Source: Pantoea eucrina (lineage in GTDB: Bacteria > Pseudomonadota > Gammaproteobacteria > Enterobacterales > Enterobacteriaceae). Taken from it: a DNA stretch of 64,000 bases. Location of the stretch: positions 576,617 to 640,616 of the forward strand of contig NZ_MAYN01000008.1 in assembly GCF_001691555.1 (NCBI RefSeq). The letters run 5' to 3'. The notes under the pieces are model-generated. The model was not told the DNA's origin. It made no database searches and was given only the letters and a program-made list of their open reading frames with translations. The position numbers and the translations under genes were made by a program. Shown here piece by piece: positions 62,742 to 64,000 of the stretch. Within the stretch, counting starts at the first letter, position 1. Each line of letters begins with the position of its first letter.

Positions 62742-63380
62742 GATCTGCGTGGCGCTGACCGAGGAGAGATAGTTCAGCAGCGCAATATCGTTATCCACAC
62801 CCAGTTTCATCATGGCTGATTTCTTCTGGCTACTGATGGTTTTGATACTGCGGTTCAGCTTCTTGGCAATCTCAGTCACGAGGAAACCTTCAGCAAAGAG
62901 ACGCAGTACTTCACTCTCTTTCGGCGACAGACGCTTGTCACCATAGCCGCCTGCGCTGATCTTCTCCAGCAGCTTAGCGACGCTTTCCGGCGTATATTTT
63001 TTGCCTTTCTGCAGCGCGGCCAGCGCTTTTGGCAGATCGGTCGGGGCGCCCTGTTTCAGCACAATCCCTTCGATATCGAGATCCAGCACGGCACTCAGGA
63101 TCGCCGGATTGTTGTTCATAGTCAGAACAATGATCGAGAGATCGGGGTAGTGACGCTTGATGTACTTAATCAGGGTAATGCCGTCGCCATACTTCTCGCC
63201 AGGCATAGAGAGATCGGTGATCAGAACATTCGCGTCCAGCTTAGAAAGGCTGTTGATCAGTGCTGTAGAGTCTTCAAACTCACCTACTACGTTAACCCAT
63301 TCAATCTGTTCCAGAGACTTACGGATACCAAACAGAACAATGGGATGGTCGTCGGCAATAATTACGTTCAGGTTATTCAT
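62730..63380 (-). CDS. rcsB: Response regulator RcsB
   Basis: A 216-residue response regulator that controls capsule, motility, division and stress genes. The phosphoacceptor is D56 (LITDLSMPGE) in the receiver domain with DDHPIVLFG. The LuxR-type helix-turn-helix lies at about 150-205 (LSPKESEVLRLFAEGFLVTEIAKKL is its core region, followed by SIKTISSQKKSAMMKLG). It is nearly identical to E. coli. The ATG at 63380 with AAGGTAA upstream matches the known start MNN; the frame extends upstream inside rcsD. It starts 1 nt after the rcsD stop. Confidence 0.97.
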   Translation of the reverse strand: MNNLNVIIADDHPIVLFGIRKSLEQIEWVNVVGEFEDSTALINSLSKLDANVLITDLSMPGEKYGDGITLIKYIKRHYPDLSIIVLTMNNNPAILSAVLDLDIEGIVLKQGAPTDLPKALAALQKGKKYTPESVAKLLEKISAGGYGDKRLSPKESEVLRLFAEGFLVTEIAKKLNRSIKTISSQKKSAMMKLGVDNDIALLNYLSSVSATQIDKD

Positions 63381-63381
63381 C

Positions 63382-64000
63382 TTATTGGTTACCTTGCTGC
63401 AGCAGTTGATTGACATAGGCGTCAATTTCACTGGTGGTATTTTTAATGGTTAAATCGTCGCACATTTTAATATGCTGTTCTAACGCTTCACAAAGCTGTT
63501 TACCCGGCAGCAAATTGAGCATGGCAAAAACGCCTTTCAGGCGATGCGCTGTCTGAGCAAGAGAAGGATAGTCACTATCCGACGCTTCAGTATACAGCCT
63601 CCTGACATCAGGCGGTACTGTCTCGGTAAACAGCTGGAAATAGCCGCCGCTTAACAGCGGTGTGGCAGCCTCATTTTCTTCACTCTCCTCCATCAAATCA
63701 CTGGCCAGCTGCTTCTCAATCAGGGCCAGCAGTGCGTCAAGCAGGGCGTTGCTGAGGTTATAGTTCACGCGATACTGCCTGTCGCTCAGGGCGTGGTGCC
63801 CCAGCTCATCGCCCGCCAGCAGTAACGCCCAGCCGCTGAGACGTTCAGGGTCGTCCGTGATCAGAACGTCATGCTCCTGACCAGAAAGTCGCTCATCTGA
63901 GGTCAGGCACTTCGCCCCCCAGTTCTCCAGATGGCGACAGACGATTTTCTGTACATCTTCAACTGCTATATCGACCAGGGCAGTCACGCCCTCCAGTAAT
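63382..64000 (-). CDS. rcsD: Phosphotransfer protein RcsD, C-terminal part (runs off window)
   Basis: The minus strand is open through the window edge, so only the last 205 or so residues are present. The frame at the edge reads LLEGVTALVDIAVEDV, which continues E. coli RcsD sequence, so no start lies here. It contains the ABL-type domain and the C-terminal HPt domain with the phosphorylated His in LAQTAHRLKGVFAMLNLLPG. RcsD passes phosphate from RcsC to RcsB. The stop is 1 nt from the rcsB ATG, closer than in E. coli. Confidence 0.93.
   Translation of the reverse strand, partial: LLEGVTALVDIAVEDVQKIVCRHLENWGAKCLTSDERLSGQEHDVLITDDPERLSGWALLLAGDELGHHALSDRQYRVNYNLSNALLDALLALIEKQLASDLMEESEENEAATPLLSGGYFQLFTETVPPDVRRLYTEASDSDYPSLAQTAHRLKGVFAMLNLLPGKQLCEALEQHIKMCDDLTIKNTTSEIDAYVNQLLQQGNQ

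Noticed and set aside
1..64000. CRISPR array, prophage, insertion sequence, toxin-antitoxin or tRNA genes
   Set aside because: No regular spaced repeats, transposase or integrase, phage-like genes or tRNA cloverleaf sequences were recognised. The window is core chromosome with small accessory inserts.

Overview
The window is a piece of enterobacterial chromosome, most like Erwiniaceae (Pantoea, Mixta or Erwinia). Almost every protein can be matched from memory to an Escherichia coli K-12 counterpart of nearly the same length, and the order flk-pdxB-usg-truA-dedA-accD-folC-dedD-cvpA-purF-ubiX-his transport-yfcH-yfcD-pta/ackA-yfbV-yfbT-yfbR-alaA-lrhA-nuo-elaA/elaB-yfaY-nrdAB-ubiG-gyrA-rcsC-rcsBD is the familiar backbone. 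Genes that E. coli has in this stretch (yfcJ, folX, yfcG/F/E/C, yfbU, yfbS, glp genes, yfaL) are absent. The genus call is inference.

Layout. 1-336: start of flk (partial). 337-7309: an islet not found between flk and pdxB in E. coli, with a tripartite tricarboxylate transporter (tctCBA), its divergent two-component system (tctDE), an EamA-type exporter and a divergent AraC-type regulator. 7358-16635: vitamin B6, tRNA pseudouridine, membrane, fatty acid, folate and purine genes, with a PurR box before cvpA-purF. 16772-20776: ubiX and a basic amino acid ABC importer with a single binding protein, preceded by a sigma-54 promoter and NtrC-type sites and holding an ERIC-like repeat before hisQ. 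20811-31395: yfcH, yfcD, the ackA-pta acetate pathway, yfbV, yfbT, yfbR, alaA and lrhA. 32043-47218: the complete 13-gene nuo operon (fused nuoCD) for NADH:quinone oxidoreductase. 47358-51458: elaA, opgD (inserted between elaA and elaB), elaB and yfaY. 51459-51857: an unusual hairpin-rich intergenic block. 51858-55600: nrdA-nrdB-yfaE with NrdR and DnaA sites upstream. 56006-59568: ubiG and gyrA. 59734-64000: Rcs phosphorelay genes rcsC, rcsB and the 3' part of rcsD.

The genes serve central physiology: respiration (nuo), acetate overflow (ackA-pta), nucleotide and deoxynucleotide supply (purF, nrd, yfbR), amino acid uptake under nitrogen control, and envelope stress and motility control (rcs, lrhA, opgD, flk). 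I found no CRISPR array, insertion sequence, prophage, toxin-antitoxin pair, tRNA or rRNA, and no convincing undescribed protein system. The parts that deserve a second look are mostly non-coding: the 51459-51857 block, dyads in the nuo, lrhA and tct promoter regions, and repeats inside the his and nuo transcription units.
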